Assembly (NCBI GenBank): GCA_907165275.2
Contig: OU015668.1
Span: forward strand, 9,481,658 to 9,545,657
Reading direction: 5' to 3'
DNA: 64,000 nt
Source of the DNA: Zygaena filipendulae
Taxonomy: Eukaryota; Arthropoda; Insecta; Lepidoptera; Zygaenidae
Shown: piece by piece, positions 1 through 11,159 of the stretch
How the letters are laid out: every line of letters begins with the position of its first letter
Numbering within the stretch: position 1 is the stretch's first letter
Notes under the pieces: generated by a model
Database searches by the model: none
Seen by the model: only the letters and a program-made list of their open reading frames with translations
What the model was told of the DNA's origin: nothing
Position numbers and translations under genes: made by a program

Positions 1-580
1 AGTTGGAGTACCATTATACACATTCAAACAAACTGAATGTGATAGTGAAGTTCATTGTGCAAGTTAGCAGTATAGTTCCGCTCGCCGTCTTGCTGGCCAG
101 TTCCAAACTGACCACTAAGATTGTTACACGTGAACAAGCGAACAAGCGAGCTCGAGCGAGGAGACTCGAGCCGACCGACGTGTATTGTTCTATGTACTCA
201 GTTTCGTTGAATTCATTGAAGTCCTGAAGGCATATGTATTACCTTACCGAGTTGGGCGTCTTTGTTGCACAAAATTTCGTCTCCAAGGACGCCTAATCTT
301 AGCAAATTCTGTCTCCATCCTATTCGTAACAAAATTAAAATAAAGTTAGACGAAGGACATATTGAAGCAGATTGTCCAATATCCGATTCTCGTTTCAAAT
401 ATCTAAAAATAATATTTTAACGGTAATTTTTTATGTTATCTGTATAAATATATATCTGTATATATCAATAAAATTGAAGCGTCCGTTTCTAATGTCAAAA
501 TAAAGACTTTGTTTTACTAAATTCATGTGAAAACATATATACGGGAAGTACCTAAAACAAAAAAGCAATTTCTAAAACTG
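1..580. other. AT-rich non-coding stretch
   Basis: No gene or clear repeat boundary is visible. A 74-codon open frame covers the first 227 bases, but it has no splice or coding signature and no recognisable domain, so I treat it as chance. Confidence 0.4.
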
Positions 581-589
581 TCTGTTTGT

Positions 590-742
590 TTTTGTTTATT
601 TTCGAAATGTTTAGACCGATTTTGACGGGACATTCACTGGCAGATAGCTGATATTATGAGGAGTAACTGAAGATACTTTTTCAATGTTACTACGGGAATT
701 CCGAAACTCACGCGGCTCAAACTGCGGGACACAGCTTACCAA
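590..742 (+). mobile_element. Degenerate Lep1-type Helitron fragment
   Basis: The stretch keeps the typical order: 'accgattttgacgg', a shortened 'acttttt' block, 'gggaattccgaaactc', and an end like 'gggacacagctta', which is a decayed CTAGT terminus. The 5' end is missing. Confidence 0.55.
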
Positions 743-880
743 AAGTTACCCAATAAACGTGAATTAGTCATGAATACCAAGGATCCGAGTTCCACGCGAC
801 GCGCCGATGTTTTATACCTAAAGGTCATTCAACTCGCGCCTCCTTTGTGTAATCCTTGTGTAATCATATGACGATATTCA

Positions 881-1096
881 TCTATACTAATATTATGAAG
901 AGGTAAAGTTTGTGACTTTGTGAGTTGTGAGTTTGTGACGTTGTAGGGGGTACTGGATCTACTGAACCGATTTTGAAAATTCTATCACTTATAGGAAGCT
1001 ACGATAGTTTTGAGTCACATAGGGTAATTTTTATCCCGAATTTTTGACGGAAATTCTGAAATTAGCACGGGTGAAAACACGGGGGAACAGCTTGTA
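881..1096 (+). mobile_element. Lep1-type non-autonomous Helitron
   Basis: It starts with a TCTATACTAATATTAT 5' end, continues with 'gtttgtgacgttgtaggggg' and 'gaaccgattttgaaaattct', and ends in 'gggggaacagcttgt' (CTTGT variant of CTAGT). No coding capacity. This is the same subtype as the array at 22411-22885. Confidence 0.75.
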
Positions 1097-2738
1097 TTCT
1101 TATATTATAAGAACCATCCTTCAATAGTATGATTTCCAAAAACAGCTTCGTACCTTATAGAATTCTCGGAGGTATGCCGGGATAAAAAGTGGCCTTTACT
1201 AAATATGATCAAAATCCGCTTAAGGCTTCAACAAGTGACTGAGTCACAAACGTCCCCATTTACTTTCACATTTATAATGTTTGTAGTTTACTCGATTCAC
1301 TTTAAAATTACACATGCTTACGTCACTCCGTTTATAATTTGAACATTAGCACATACGTATTTGCCCATCTCTCCTCAATATTATAAGCGTTTTTAATGAA
1401 GTGGGTTAAAATTTGCTAAAAAAAATATTTCATCGGATTATAAAATTAGAGACGGATGACCATGACAAAGAATTTTGCGTTGACGCTATAAAAAAAAAAC
1501 AACCGCTATAGTACCGTCCCTTTCACACAAACTCTATCTACATAAACAAGCTATCTCCTTCACTTCCTAGACACCGACTACCGATTGATGCTAAGTCTTG
1601 AGAAAAAAAAGGCGTCACTGACCCGACCTAAATACTTAAGCATCTACGCTGACTTAGTTATCATTCTGATACAGTCATATTTAGACTTTATGTCTATTTA
1701 TCACGGTTGATTTTGCAATAACACTGTGTTACAACTTTGTCGAACCGAAAATGTGCAGTTGTGAAACTTGAAGTTGGTCATTTGGTTTTCGCTGCAAAGC
1801 AATTTAGTTGCGAATTGAACGCTGTGTTGTTGACAACTTGTAACTCTATCGATTGTTTTATTATTCTATTGTTTTATTTGGTTTTATTTATATTTATTTG
1901 TGTGACCTGTTCATTTTTGACGGAACATTTTTGGATTTTTTTTGTCGCTGTATAATTTTTTTCATCCGTAAGTAGTACCTATTTTATTTTTGTTTCTGTT
2001 TTATTTTCATATGTTTTTTCCTTATTAATGGTGTATTTTTTGACGATACCGGAAGCCTTTAAATTAAACAATAGACACTAATTACCTGGCATTTTAATTC
2101 AATAGCGAATCTTTCAGTTCGTTTTTAACACAAGTTTATAATGGGCACGTTTCTGACGTTTCGAGGTTAGGATTCTGTTACGAGCGCTACAAGGCCCAAA
2201 AAACATTGAACTTATAAATTCACATAGCTACCTACCTACTATTTATGAAACTGTAAACGCATTCAACATTTCAGTAACTATTATACTATTTTTATACCTG
2301 GCTTCAATATTTTGTGTTTGACACATTCAAATCTTTGTTATAAATTAAACCGCGTATCTTTCACTAGACTTCAAGTTTGCTCAAGAACAAAAATGATATT
2401 ATGAGGCAATGGCTATGATATTTGTCAACCAAGCAACGAGAGTCAATGAACTATTATTGGTTAGGTTATGTGTGACGTCCAAAATAATATAATAATTGAC
2501 CATTTTTATCTTGCGCTTGCTTACCTACGCGTTTTCACAAAATCCCTAGAACTCTTGCAAAAATACGGTTTATCAAATTTTATCCAACGACATACATGTA
2601 GGTATGTATATTGTATATTGTTTGTTTTTTGTATTGTTATATTGTCTGTTGTTTGTATATTGTTATTAGAAGCACTAATTAGAATCGTTTTAGGTTGTTA
2701 AAAGGGCATTACTATAAACTTTAACTACTTTAACTACC
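1097..2738. other. Non-coding stretch, no gene seen
   Basis: AT-rich DNA without a supportable exon. A splice-donor-like GTAAGT at about 1967 follows a T-rich open frame (1737-1955), but that frame begins without ATG and has no coding features. Nothing else stands out. Confidence 0.4.
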
Positions 2739-2880
2739 TACTAGCTGTCCCCCGTAGTTTCATCCGGGTTTGTATCACTTTTTTGGTGAATACCGTATGA
2801 AAATCTGTTCAGTAATTTTTAAGTTTTTCGCGAACACACAGACAGAGGCGTGGCGAAAGATTTTGTTCTATAAATACTTT
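2739..2880 (-). mobile_element. Lep1-type Helitron, 3' portion
   Basis: In reverse orientation it shows the terminal ACTAGCTG (complement of CAGCTAGT), a decayed CCGCGG stem, and then 'aaatctgttcagtaat' and 'cacacagacagagg', as in the second Helitron subtype at 42122. Confidence 0.65.
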
Positions 2881-3251
2881 ATTATTTGAACTTTAAATAT
2901 TGATGGTTAAGATTTAAATTTAAACATCCTTTTGAAACTCCTTATATTAAGAGTGTAGATACGAGTATAGTCACATACAACAGTAAGACAACTGTTACAG
3001 TTTACTTAAAATAAGGACTAAATTCTGGAGAGGCTGTTAGAACAGGAAGAACCTTGACACTTAAGTCAAGGATTCCAGGATTGCTTTAAGTTTTTGCCAA
3101 GGTAACAGGTAAAGAACCTTCATTAGGTAGGTAGGTACACAAATTCACTGGACTCCAGTTGCACTTCAGAAATTGTTTAGTTTAGGGAATGCATTAAAAA
3201 AGAGCTTTACAAGATCGAGTCGAAGACAATTTTTTTTTTGTATTTGCCGTA

Positions 3252-3670
3252 CCTATGCTAATATTATAAAATATGCGAAAATAATTACTTTGTCTGTCTG
3301 TATTTGTTTGTTTCTTTTGTTGCCTTAACTACTTACCAACCGATTATCAAGAAATTTAACAATACACGTTTTCAGAGGTACAGAAAAGGACATAAGGTAC
3401 TTTTCATTCCAGAAATACCCAGGGAATCCCGAAATTGAGGCGGTTGAAATGGAAAAAAAAATACCGTTCCTCTACCTGCCCCCCTAGCTAGATTGACATT
3501 CTACAATCGTTAACGCATAGAAAACTAAGTGACCTCTGAAACTATCGTCAATGAAATCTCATGAAATATTGCATACATACTGTCAGAAAAGGACATTAGG
3601 TACTTTGCATCCCGAAAATCCTGCGGGATCTCCGAAATTACCACGGATGGAACCGCGTGGAGCAGCTAGT
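3252..3670 (+). mobile_element. Lep1-type Helitron interrupted by a foldback-element fragment
   Basis: It begins with 'ctatgctaatattataaa' and ends 'gagcagctagt'. The Helitron signature block appears twice (about 3360-3450 and 3560-3670). Between them at about 3478-3540 is 'ccccctagctagattgaca...cgttaacgcatagaaa', a piece of the foldback MITE family seen intact at 5971-6497. Confidence 0.65.
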
Positions 3671-3983
3671 GTGCCATAAATTATAGGAGAATATTATGAA
3701 TATTATCACTAATATTAAATAGAGTAAACAGACAGATGTTGTGTACTTTCGATGTACCTAATTTGATATAATTATGCATAGGTATTAGTTGTGGACACAG
3801 TATCTAATTATATCTTACACATGGAAGTTGTGGTCAGTAATTGGATGGGCAAAGACTAATGTTAATTCGTTTTAAACAATACCTAAAATTGTGAGATTTG
3901 TTTTATGTACCTATTTAATTAAGATTTTTCCTTATATTATGCGGCGTATATTAAATGAACGTATTTTAATGAATATTATGCTA
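3671..3983. other. AT-rich spacer
   Basis: No gene or recognisable repeat seen. Confidence 0.35.
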
Positions 3984-4343
3984 TTCTATACAACGTGTTA
4001 ATGAATTAACTGAAAACTAGAAATTAGTTTGCTCAGATTCGACTAGCGAATCACTCGCACTATGTTTTAATATAGGTTATATTTTTTCATTTTTACTAGC
4101 CCATGTCTAAATTGTTTATAATACAATATTTAGCGCGTACGCCGCCCGCGGCAAAAAAATTCGAACCGGTAGGCGCGGGCGTAGCGCTTGGAATTTCGTA
4201 GATAGGTCACCTCCAAACTAATGTTGAATAACTTTTAAAGTAAAATTTTTTCGACATAAAATATATTTTAATCATATTATCGTTTATTTTTTTAAATGGG
4301 GTGTATCAGGTTTTCAGTTAATTCATTAACACGTTGTATAGAA
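3984..4343. mobile_element. MITE with 34-bp perfect terminal inverted repeats
   Basis: The left end (3984-4017) and right end (4310-4343) are perfect reverse complements over 34 bp, beginning TTCTATACAACGTGTTAATG. The 360-bp element is AT-rich except for a GC-rich core at about 4135-4195, which has its own imperfect inverted repeat (GCGCGTACGCC / GGGCGTAGCGC). There is no coding capacity and no clear target duplication, so the superfamily is unknown. Confidence 0.8.
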
Positions 4344-4399
4344 AACAAAAAAGAGATCATGCAGTAGTATAATATTATTATTGTCATAATTTTGTAAAT

Positions 4400-4604
4400 A
4401 TAATATAAGAGAGTGAGTTGTTAGGTGAAATGAAATGAAATGACGCTTTCATAACCATAAAATTTCACATACACGTAATTATCGGGGCTATAGAAAACGA
4501 CATAGGATAACTTTTATATAATTATGAAAAAAATCTCGAGAAATACAATAATTATAGACAAAATCCACACTAACGCAAGTGGAGCCGCGATAAAAAGCTA
4601 GCAA
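4400..4604 (+). mobile_element. Decayed Helitron-like sequence
   Basis: 'gaaaacgacataggataact' and an end 'gccgcgataaaaagctagc' recall a heavily decayed Lep1-type 3' half. Weak identification. Confidence 0.35.
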
Positions 4605-4841
4605 GTATACCTACCTAAGTATAATTACACAAACCACAATTAGTCAAAAATTACGTATTGCATTGATAACGTTCAATCGCAGTCAGTTTAAAGAACTGAT
4701 AAAAATAGGAATCCTTATCAGTTGGCGTTACCACAACAACAATTATTGTAGAGTCAGTAAAGTTAACGAAAAAACATTCATTAAATAAAGTAATTCGTAT
4801 GACTGCTTTGCACAATGAGTCTGTATAAGAGGTATCACTAC

Positions 4842-4965
4842 GTAGTACAAAACAAAATCGCTTCCCGTCTGTCTGTCCCTATTTATGCTTAGATCTTTAA
4901 AACTACGCACCGGATTTTCATGCGGTTTTCATCGATAAATAGAATGGTTCATGAGGAAGGTTTAT
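4842..4965 (+). mobile_element. Helitron 5' half truncated at a family-A MITE
   Basis: It matches the copy at 18627-18823 ('gtctgtccctatttatgctt', 'aaaactacgcaccggatttt', 'catgaggaaggtttata') and stops exactly where the family-A MITE begins. No Helitron 3' half follows on the other side. Confidence 0.65.
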
Positions 4966-5296
4966 AATGGGGATGTGGACTACTTTTGAAAATCAAAATT
5001 CTAATTAGTCTGTCAGTTAGAAAATAAAAAGACAATAAACACGTATTTTTTTGCTTTTTTAAATAAATTAAAATATACAGAGATAAAGCGCATTAAAGTT
5101 CAGGGTGAGGGGCTCGTGACGTCACTAACCGCTAAAACTGCCATAAAAACTGTCAGAATAGTGACGTCACGCGGAATTTCAACTCGATATATCGCCGTTA
5201 TTTTTAATTACGTAAAAAAAGAAAAAATACGTATCCAATATTTTTTAATAATCTACAAAAGGGACTAAAAAATAAAAATTAGTCAACATGCCCATT
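4966..5296 (-). mobile_element. Family-A MITE copy 1 (two CRE palindromes)
   Basis: 331-bp element with imperfect terminal inverted repeats AATGGGSATGTKGACTA. It lies in reverse relative to the copy at 6972. Two GTGACGTCAC-type palindromes sit in the centre (about 5117 and 5161). No open frame; non-autonomous. Confidence 0.85.
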
Positions 5297-5381
5297 TACA
5301 TCTATATTTTATCTATGATCTATGAATTTTTATTTTATATTACTTAAAAACCGTCAATAATAATCGGCAACGTATAAAGTT

Positions 5382-5626
5382 CTGGGCCCTTATTCACTAT
5401 GGCCATTACACGTCACGCTAAGACAATGCGCCACAAGAATTTATTGTATGTATTTCCCTTGCTTCATTTTAAAAAAATACATTTATTTTATTTATTTATT
5501 CATTTATTTTACAACGTGTCTTATGAGTTATGGCATACAGAATATTAATTTCCACTAGTTTGGAATTGTGTTTTTGTGACGCGTGTCATAGCCAAGGAAT
5601 GTTATCGTTCATAGTGAATAAGGACT
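5382..5626. mobile_element. Family-B MITE copy 1
   Basis: Terminal inverted repeats CTGGGCCCTTATTCACTATG at the left and its complement (CATAGTGAATAAGGAC) at the right, about 245 bp. The internal part is similar to the copy at 6113-6347, including 'caaggaatgtt' near the right end. Confidence 0.8.
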
Positions 5627-5970
5627 AAGGTCACTAATTACATTTAAACATGATTATCGTAGGCTTGATAACGTCCTTCGTCCCAACCGATATCCGGTAT
5701 AACAGAAAGTCCGGTAAATAAGTGAAAGTTATTTGTTGGAAATTGGAACGTACGCGGTGCGTTGGTCGCTATAAATACAGTTATGACACTGTGACTCGAC
5801 GTGTTGCCAAAACTAATTTCTTGTGCAATATTGCAATAATATATGTATTCTATTTAAAAAACGTACAGAACCGTGAAAATTAATTTTATACCTACTTTGA
5901 TTAAGTTCTGCACTTTAGAGGTTATAATCAAAGATAAATTTACAGGATGTAAACAAAATTTAAAAATTAT
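5627..5970. other. Spacer without a gene
   Basis: Unique sequence, including a TATAAAT at about 5770 with no supporting exon. No gene seen. Confidence 0.35.
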
Positions 5971-6497
5971 TTATTCAGGAATGACACCAAACTAAGCAGG
6001 GCTGGTACCTACTATGGGTACCAGACAACCGCCCCCTAGCCAAGTTGACAATTTAAAATCGTTAACGCATAGAAAACTAAGTAACGGAATAGTTATGTCA
6101 CGGTCACGCAAACTGGGCCCTTATTCACTATGACCATAACACGCCTCGCTAAGATAAGACGCCGCAAAAACTGCCTTTCCCTCGTAATCAAAGAAGTTTT
6201 ACTGCAAAAAAATATATTTACAACGTTTCTTATGGCATAAAGAATGATAATTTCTAATATCTTGGCATTTAGAACGTTTGTAAATGCGTTTTTGGGACGC
6301 GCGTTATGGGCAAGGAATGTTGTTGGTCATAGTGAATAAGGGCCCAGGGGACTTCAGATTAAACGCTTTTACGTGACGATTAGTTTCTTAGCTTTCTATG
6401 TGTTAACGACCGTAGATTGCCAACTTGGCTAAGGGGGCAGTTGTCTGGTACTCAATAGTACAAGTCTTACTTAATTTGGCATCATTCCTAAATAAAA
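5971..6497. mobile_element. Foldback MITE (family C) with nested family-B element
   Basis: Long imperfect inverted repeats: the left arm (5971-6112) begins TTATTCAGGAATGACACCAA and the right arm (6348-6497) reads TTATTTAGGAATGATGCCAA on the opposite strand. Both arms contain 'accagacaac(c/t)gccccct' and 'gttaacgcatagaaa'-type words. The element is split by a complete family-B MITE. Related pieces occur at 3478-3540 and 27554-27830. Confidence 0.8.
6113..6347. mobile_element. Family-B MITE copy 2 (nested)
   Basis: 235-bp element with near-perfect terminal inverted repeats CTGGGCCCTTATTCACTATG, inserted in the middle of the family-C foldback element. Confidence 0.85.
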
Positions 6498-6837
6498 AAT
6501 GGAACACTTGATTAGAACGAAGTTTTTTTTTTTATTAAACTGATTCCGTTATGTGCGTTATGCGAGAAAAAAGGCAAAAATACAAGAAAATCATAAAAAA
6601 AAATTACAGTTGCTTTATTTTTCTGTAGAGCAGTATAGTATGACGCCGTGATGGGAAATGATTTTTTACTCCCATCCGTACCGTGCGATAAAGAACTTCT
6701 TTCTAATAACAATTTTATTGTAACCTAACATACTATAGTATCTGTTCTCTAAATAAAGTTGATCCATTATTACAATCGCTTAAGTGTAAAACTTAGCGAA
6801 CGTGTACGTGTAAAGTTAATCATATTTTAAAAATCCT
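6498..6837. repeat. Dispersed repeat of unknown class
   Basis: The segment around 6640-6715 ('ccgtaccgtgcgataaagaa', 'ctttctaataa') recurs at about 43590-43665 ('cgtaccgtgcgatatagaac'). Class and full boundaries were not determined; no gene is seen. Confidence 0.45.
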
Positions 6838-6950
6838 TGACTTCCGTGTATTTCGGAGTTTGCTCGAGAAATCCGGGATAAAAATAACTACTCTATGTTC
6901 TCTGCTATCCCTGACGACATTAATGCAAAATTTCCTGATGATCGCTTAAG
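6838..6950 (-). mobile_element. Lep1-type Helitron fragment
   Basis: Reverse-orientation block with 'tccgggataaaaataact', 'ctatgttc', 'ccctgacgacatta' and 'tttcctgatgatcg'. Both termini are lost. Confidence 0.6.
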
Positions 6951-6971
6951 TAGGTATGACGTGGATATTAA

Positions 6972-7302
6972 AATGGGCATGTTGACTAATTTTTATTTTT
7001 TAGTCCGTCTTGTAGATTATTAAAAAATATTGGACACGTATTTTTTCCTTTTTTACGTAATCAAAAAATAACGGCGATATATTGAGTTGAAATTTCGCGT
7101 GACGTCACTATTCGGACAGTTTGTATGGCGGTTTTAGCGGTTAGTGACGTCACGAGCCCCTCACCCTGAACTTTAATGCGCTTTATCTCTGTATATTTTA
7201 ATTTATTCGAAAAAGCAAAAAATACGTGTCTATTGTTTTTTTATTTTCTAACTGACGGACTAATTAGAATTTTGATTTTCAAAAGTAGTCCATATCCCCA
7301 TT
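6972..7302 (+). mobile_element. Family-A MITE copy 2 (two CRE palindromes)
   Basis: 331-bp full-length copy from AATGGGCATGTTGAC to its inverted end CCCCATT. TGACGTCA lies at 7100-7107 and again at 7145-7152, 45 bp apart start to start, flanking a core with 'atggcggttttagcggtt'. Confidence 0.9.
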
Positions 7303-7576
7303 GTGATTCTTTCTTTTTTTCTTTTTAGGCACGAAACCCTAAAAGATAGAAATGATTGAATCAAATGGTATTTCACGCATAAACCACAACAGTTACCTAG
7401 CTGCGGTTTTTGAGAAATGCGCAGTTAATTTATATTTCCAATATTATTCCACGAGTAACCAACAAAAAAATGACTCCTATATTCGACAAGGTTAGATAAA
7501 ACAATGTTTTGTCGATAAGAATATTGTGTTTTTTATCGTTCCCTTTGTCTCTTCGCCTATCGTCAGGGATAGTGTA

Positions 7577-8204
7577 AGGGTGCGTACAGACTATATAAAA
7601 TAAAACATTGACGGCCCGATTGGCGCAGTAGGTCACCATGCCTGCCCGCTAATCAAGAGGTTCCGGGTTCGATTCACTTAGTGTGATGAACACAGGATTC
7701 CACTTTCCAGTCTGGGTGTGTTTATATATTTTCCATTTCCACTTCATTGTTCCATTGGGTACTTACCTGTATTTACGGTAAAATTTCTATAAATAAATAA
7801 ATAATAAATATATCTATAGTATAATATATATGTAATTCTATATAGTTTATACCACGTTTGCTTGGTTTCTACGATACAAGCTAATAATAGCTTACTGTGG
7901 GATCAAGTACGTATACGTAATAATAAGTAATAACGTGTTATATAACTTAGTCACGTTAGATTTTTTGTTTTTCTTTTGTTATAGAAGTAGATACAACAGT
8001 CTCTGCCACAGCTAGTGAAACGTCCTCTCAGTCACGACATTGTCGAAAGCATAGCACTGAAGAACGGACAATGGTTATATAACATTGTTATTCTAAAGTG
8101 GACAGTATTGTTTTATATTGCAATGTTCAATAACAATGTTGTATAGTGTGGACGTGTTATATAACATAAGTTATCTAACATGTTACATAGTCTGTATGTA
8201 CCCT
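7577..8204. mobile_element. MITE split by a SINE
   Basis: Ends are inverted: AGGGTGCGTACAGACTAT at the left and AGGGTACATACAGACTAT on the opposite strand at the right. The body contains 'gttatataacat(t/a)' palindromic words. A tRNA-derived SINE (7611-7809) lies just inside the left end. Confidence 0.65.
7611..7809 (+). mobile_element. tRNA-derived SINE
   Basis: The head resembles a tRNA: A-box-like TGGCGCAGTAGG at 7621 and B-box-like GGGTTCGATTC at about 7665, which would serve as an internal RNA polymerase III promoter. A non-tRNA body follows ('cacaggattccactttccag') with an (AAAT)n-type tail. Decayed relatives lie at 48382-48510 and 53075-53165. Confidence 0.75.
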
Positions 8205-8880
8205 AAAACCGCGAATCTTCTATAGGTAGGGAGCGCGTATCTGCACTACAGAATATATTTACAGGAGAAGGTTAAATTTTGTATATTTTTTTTTTTTAAC
8301 AAATTTCGGCTCGTATTTATTTAGAGAGTAATAATAATTTATCTATTCTGTTTTTTTAACAATTGATCTGTTATGTTAATGTTATTTATTAAGGCGGTAC
8401 GGTACGGTATTATAAATATAGTCAACATTTGTTACATACGCGGTTTTATCCAATGCTATTTACGGGGAATTGAACTGTCACTGACGCGATATGTCCTTAA
8501 AAGACAAGTAGGTACCTACCTAGTGGTTAAAAATTTCACATTCTCTAAAAATTCCGTTCATAAGTGAAGTACATAAACGGTCTAAATCGTTTGTTTTTAA
8601 GACCCTTAGGTACACAAATAATAATATAATAAATACTTTTAATACGGTGAAATTTTCCTATTGAAATTTACTATGGAAGCATTTTAGAGTCCGCCTTTAA
8701 TGCACTATTGAGAATTTTACTATGGAATTTACAGGCATTGCCATAGCAAAATTCTCAATAGTGTTAGTAAAGACGTTTTGAAATGTGTAGAAGTCAATTT
8801 ATTTTAGCAATGATATATTTTTCGTTTATCTGAAATGTCACTTATCATCGTTTGAAATAAGTAAAATAAACTTGCGAGAT
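8205..8880. other. AT-rich spacer with a strong hairpin
   Basis: No gene seen. It contains a compact inverted repeat at 8703-8763 (listed separately). Confidence 0.4.
8703..8763. repeat. 23-bp inverted repeat (hairpin)
   Basis: CACTATTGAGAATTTTACTA-type arm at 8703-8725 and its complement at 8741-8763, one mismatch in 23 bp, separated by 15 bases. It could fold into a precursor-like hairpin, or be a remnant of a small foldback element. Confidence 0.75.
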
Positions 8881-9400
8881 TAGGGCTCGCGTTCCGTACC
8901 TATCGCGAACTAATCCGATTGCATCCGATAAATAACCTATTTTAAGAGACACGTTTACAAAAGGAAAAACGGGGAGTCCCCCTTTGTCGTACACCTTAAG
9001 AACATTCTCCCCACCAATGATCTTAAATTAACGTCGCTAAAGGGGTCTAATCGACCATTTTTTCCCGCCTGATTACCGAGGAAGGCTAATATTAACCCCC
9101 CCTTCGCCGGTACACCCCGAATCCCCCCAGCATTCGGCTAAAACAAATGTTAACCCTTTGTTCCCCTTTGGAAAAAAAGCTCATAAAATATATCTAATTA
9201 AAAAATATCCCCCAGTTAAGACTGACGCCCATAAAGAATGTCAATTAAGCTTGGGACGTTTTTTCTTTTGGTTATATTATTTTCTGTGTGTTTTTTTTTT
9301 TTTTTGTTCGTTTCAGTAATATTTTCTGTCGTTCCGCGGCGGGCGAAGGGTTAAGATAACGAAATTAGTATTGGTATGAATTATTGAGTAATTTAATATT
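8880..9400. other. Non-repetitive island rich in C and G runs
   Basis: No exon seen, but the composition differs from the surroundings: 'ggggagtccccc', 'ttaacccccccttcgccgg', 'cgaatccccccagcattcgg' and 'gttccgcggcgggcgaaggg'. An isolated TGACGTCA lies at about 9402. This could be a conserved non-coding or regulatory element; it matches none of the repeats here. Confidence 0.3.
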
Positions 9401-10484
9401 TGACGTCACTGTATACCTAACCCCTTTTTTCGTTTTTGGTCAAACACGCTTGAAACGTTTTTTTTTGTAATGAATGAATTTGTTACATAATAATTAAGAT
9501 TGCGAGGAAATATTTTACTGTCTGTCTGTCTGTCTCCTACGGGAGTTGGCAGGTACTACTAAAGACTTCTACCTCTTATGATTTATAAATGTATCTTCGG
9601 TTGTTTAAAATTCTGTTTATAATATATGACCGTTTGTACCACCGTCGTCGTTTGACCGAATTCTGAGTATATGGCCGTTTGTATTGCTTTTGATGTTTAA
9701 TAGTCTGTATATTTATACACTCATCAGTCATCACGTAAACTACAGAACTTCGGTTAATCCTGTCCGTCGTATAAGCATGCAGAGAGACAAACAAAATATT
9801 TTCTCACTTTATGAGAAAATCACTTTTAGTTTTACCCTGATTTTTTAATTTTCCTCGTTACTTTTCCAATCTTTCTCTCGCTACAAACAGTATTCAGATA
9901 ATTACGAAAAAAAAGAAAAACCGATTAGGGAAATCAGTCCAGATTTTTTCAAGTAATGTTTTTTTTTGGGCGTGTGAGCATTGCGTTGTATGCACAAGTG
10001 CAAATTTTGATTATTCAATTAAATATACATTATACAGATATTTTTTGGTTATTTAGTTTTGATCTAACGACGTAACTTGTAATTTGGACTTTGATTTGTA
10101 TCGAACTGTAAATCTAGCTACACCGTAAAAAGTTTTTAATCATTGGGGTAGAAATACAAAGAACTAAACCAATTTGTGGTTATTTTATTTTGCCTGCAGT
10201 GTCATAGTTTGAAAAGTCGTGTAAAAAAATTGTTTGCATATCCGATTTACGGACCTAGGTACGTAGGTACGTGCCTATACATATAAATTTCAGTAGAGAT
10301 GTTAGATACATAGATACATATTATCCACTTATTTATTTAATTTATTTATTTATTTAATCCTTTATTGTACACAAAATAACAATGATACAGTACCTAAAGA
10401 AAAAGGAGAAAGCAAATATTTAAAATAATTATCTAAATAGATTCATTACCAAATAAAAAAGTATAATTATTCTGATAATTTACT
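9401..10484. other. AT-rich spacer
   Basis: Contains a (CTGT)n microsatellite at about 9521-9537 and an AAAT/ATTT-rich stretch at 10330-10375 followed by 'cctttattgtacacaaaata', which resembles the reverse of a retroelement 3' tail. No gene. Confidence 0.35.
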
Positions 10485-10670
10485 GGCGGTTTCAGTCGCG
10501 GCGACTTCGGAGTTACCGCGGGAGTTCCGGATTACAACACTGACAAACAATGTAGCTTTCTATTGGTAGAAGAATTTCCAAAATCGGTTCGCTAGATTAC
10601 CCCCTAAAACCTCACAAACTCACAAACTTTACGCTTTAAAAAAACATTTTACTAATTTGCGTCATCATTA
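10485..10670 (-). mobile_element. Lep1-type Helitron, decayed
   Basis: Reverse orientation: 'ggtttcagtcgcgg', 'ttaccgcgggagttccgg', 'aaaatcggttcgctagatta' and 'cccctaaaacctcacaaact'. These correspond to the subtype at 881-1096. Confidence 0.65.
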
Positions 10671-11159
10671 TATCTATTTTTATGGCCATACCTTATTCAT
10701 ATTTGCGCTATGTATTTTATTAGTAAGAAACTTATTTACTTTGCTTAATGTTGATTCAGGTAGTACATTAAAAATTTACAGATAAATTAGGACATTTACC
10801 TGCGTGAAGCTTTTTTTTGTTATTCACACTTTTTTGCGGTGGTAACAGGTTACTTGAATTTCTAAAAAGTTAAAAGTAAAAAAAGATATAATGAAATATA
10901 ATGAAAAAGCCTCGATTTGTGACATAGCTGTGTATACTTGTTACCAATAGGCTCAAGGGAATTTTGAAACATAATATACATAATACTATAATATTTCGTT
11001 TATCATAAAAATATCTTTAACCTATATTATAGCTAGAAACTGACATCCCAAACGTATCTACTAACTTTTTTATTTCATAACCATGTATATTATGTAGGTA
11101 TCAATATTTACATCTAGTGTAAAATGTCAATAAAAATAAAGACGTTTATCTTAAAATAT
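10671..11159. other. AT-rich spacer
   Basis: No gene or clear repeat seen. Confidence 0.35.

Noticed and set aside
1737..1967. T-rich frame followed by a GTAAGT donor-like site
   Set aside because: The frame starts without ATG, is hydrophobic by composition only, and no promoter or matching acceptor is evident.
5770..5830. TATAAAT as a host promoter
   Set aside because: No initiator at the expected spacing and no downstream exon.
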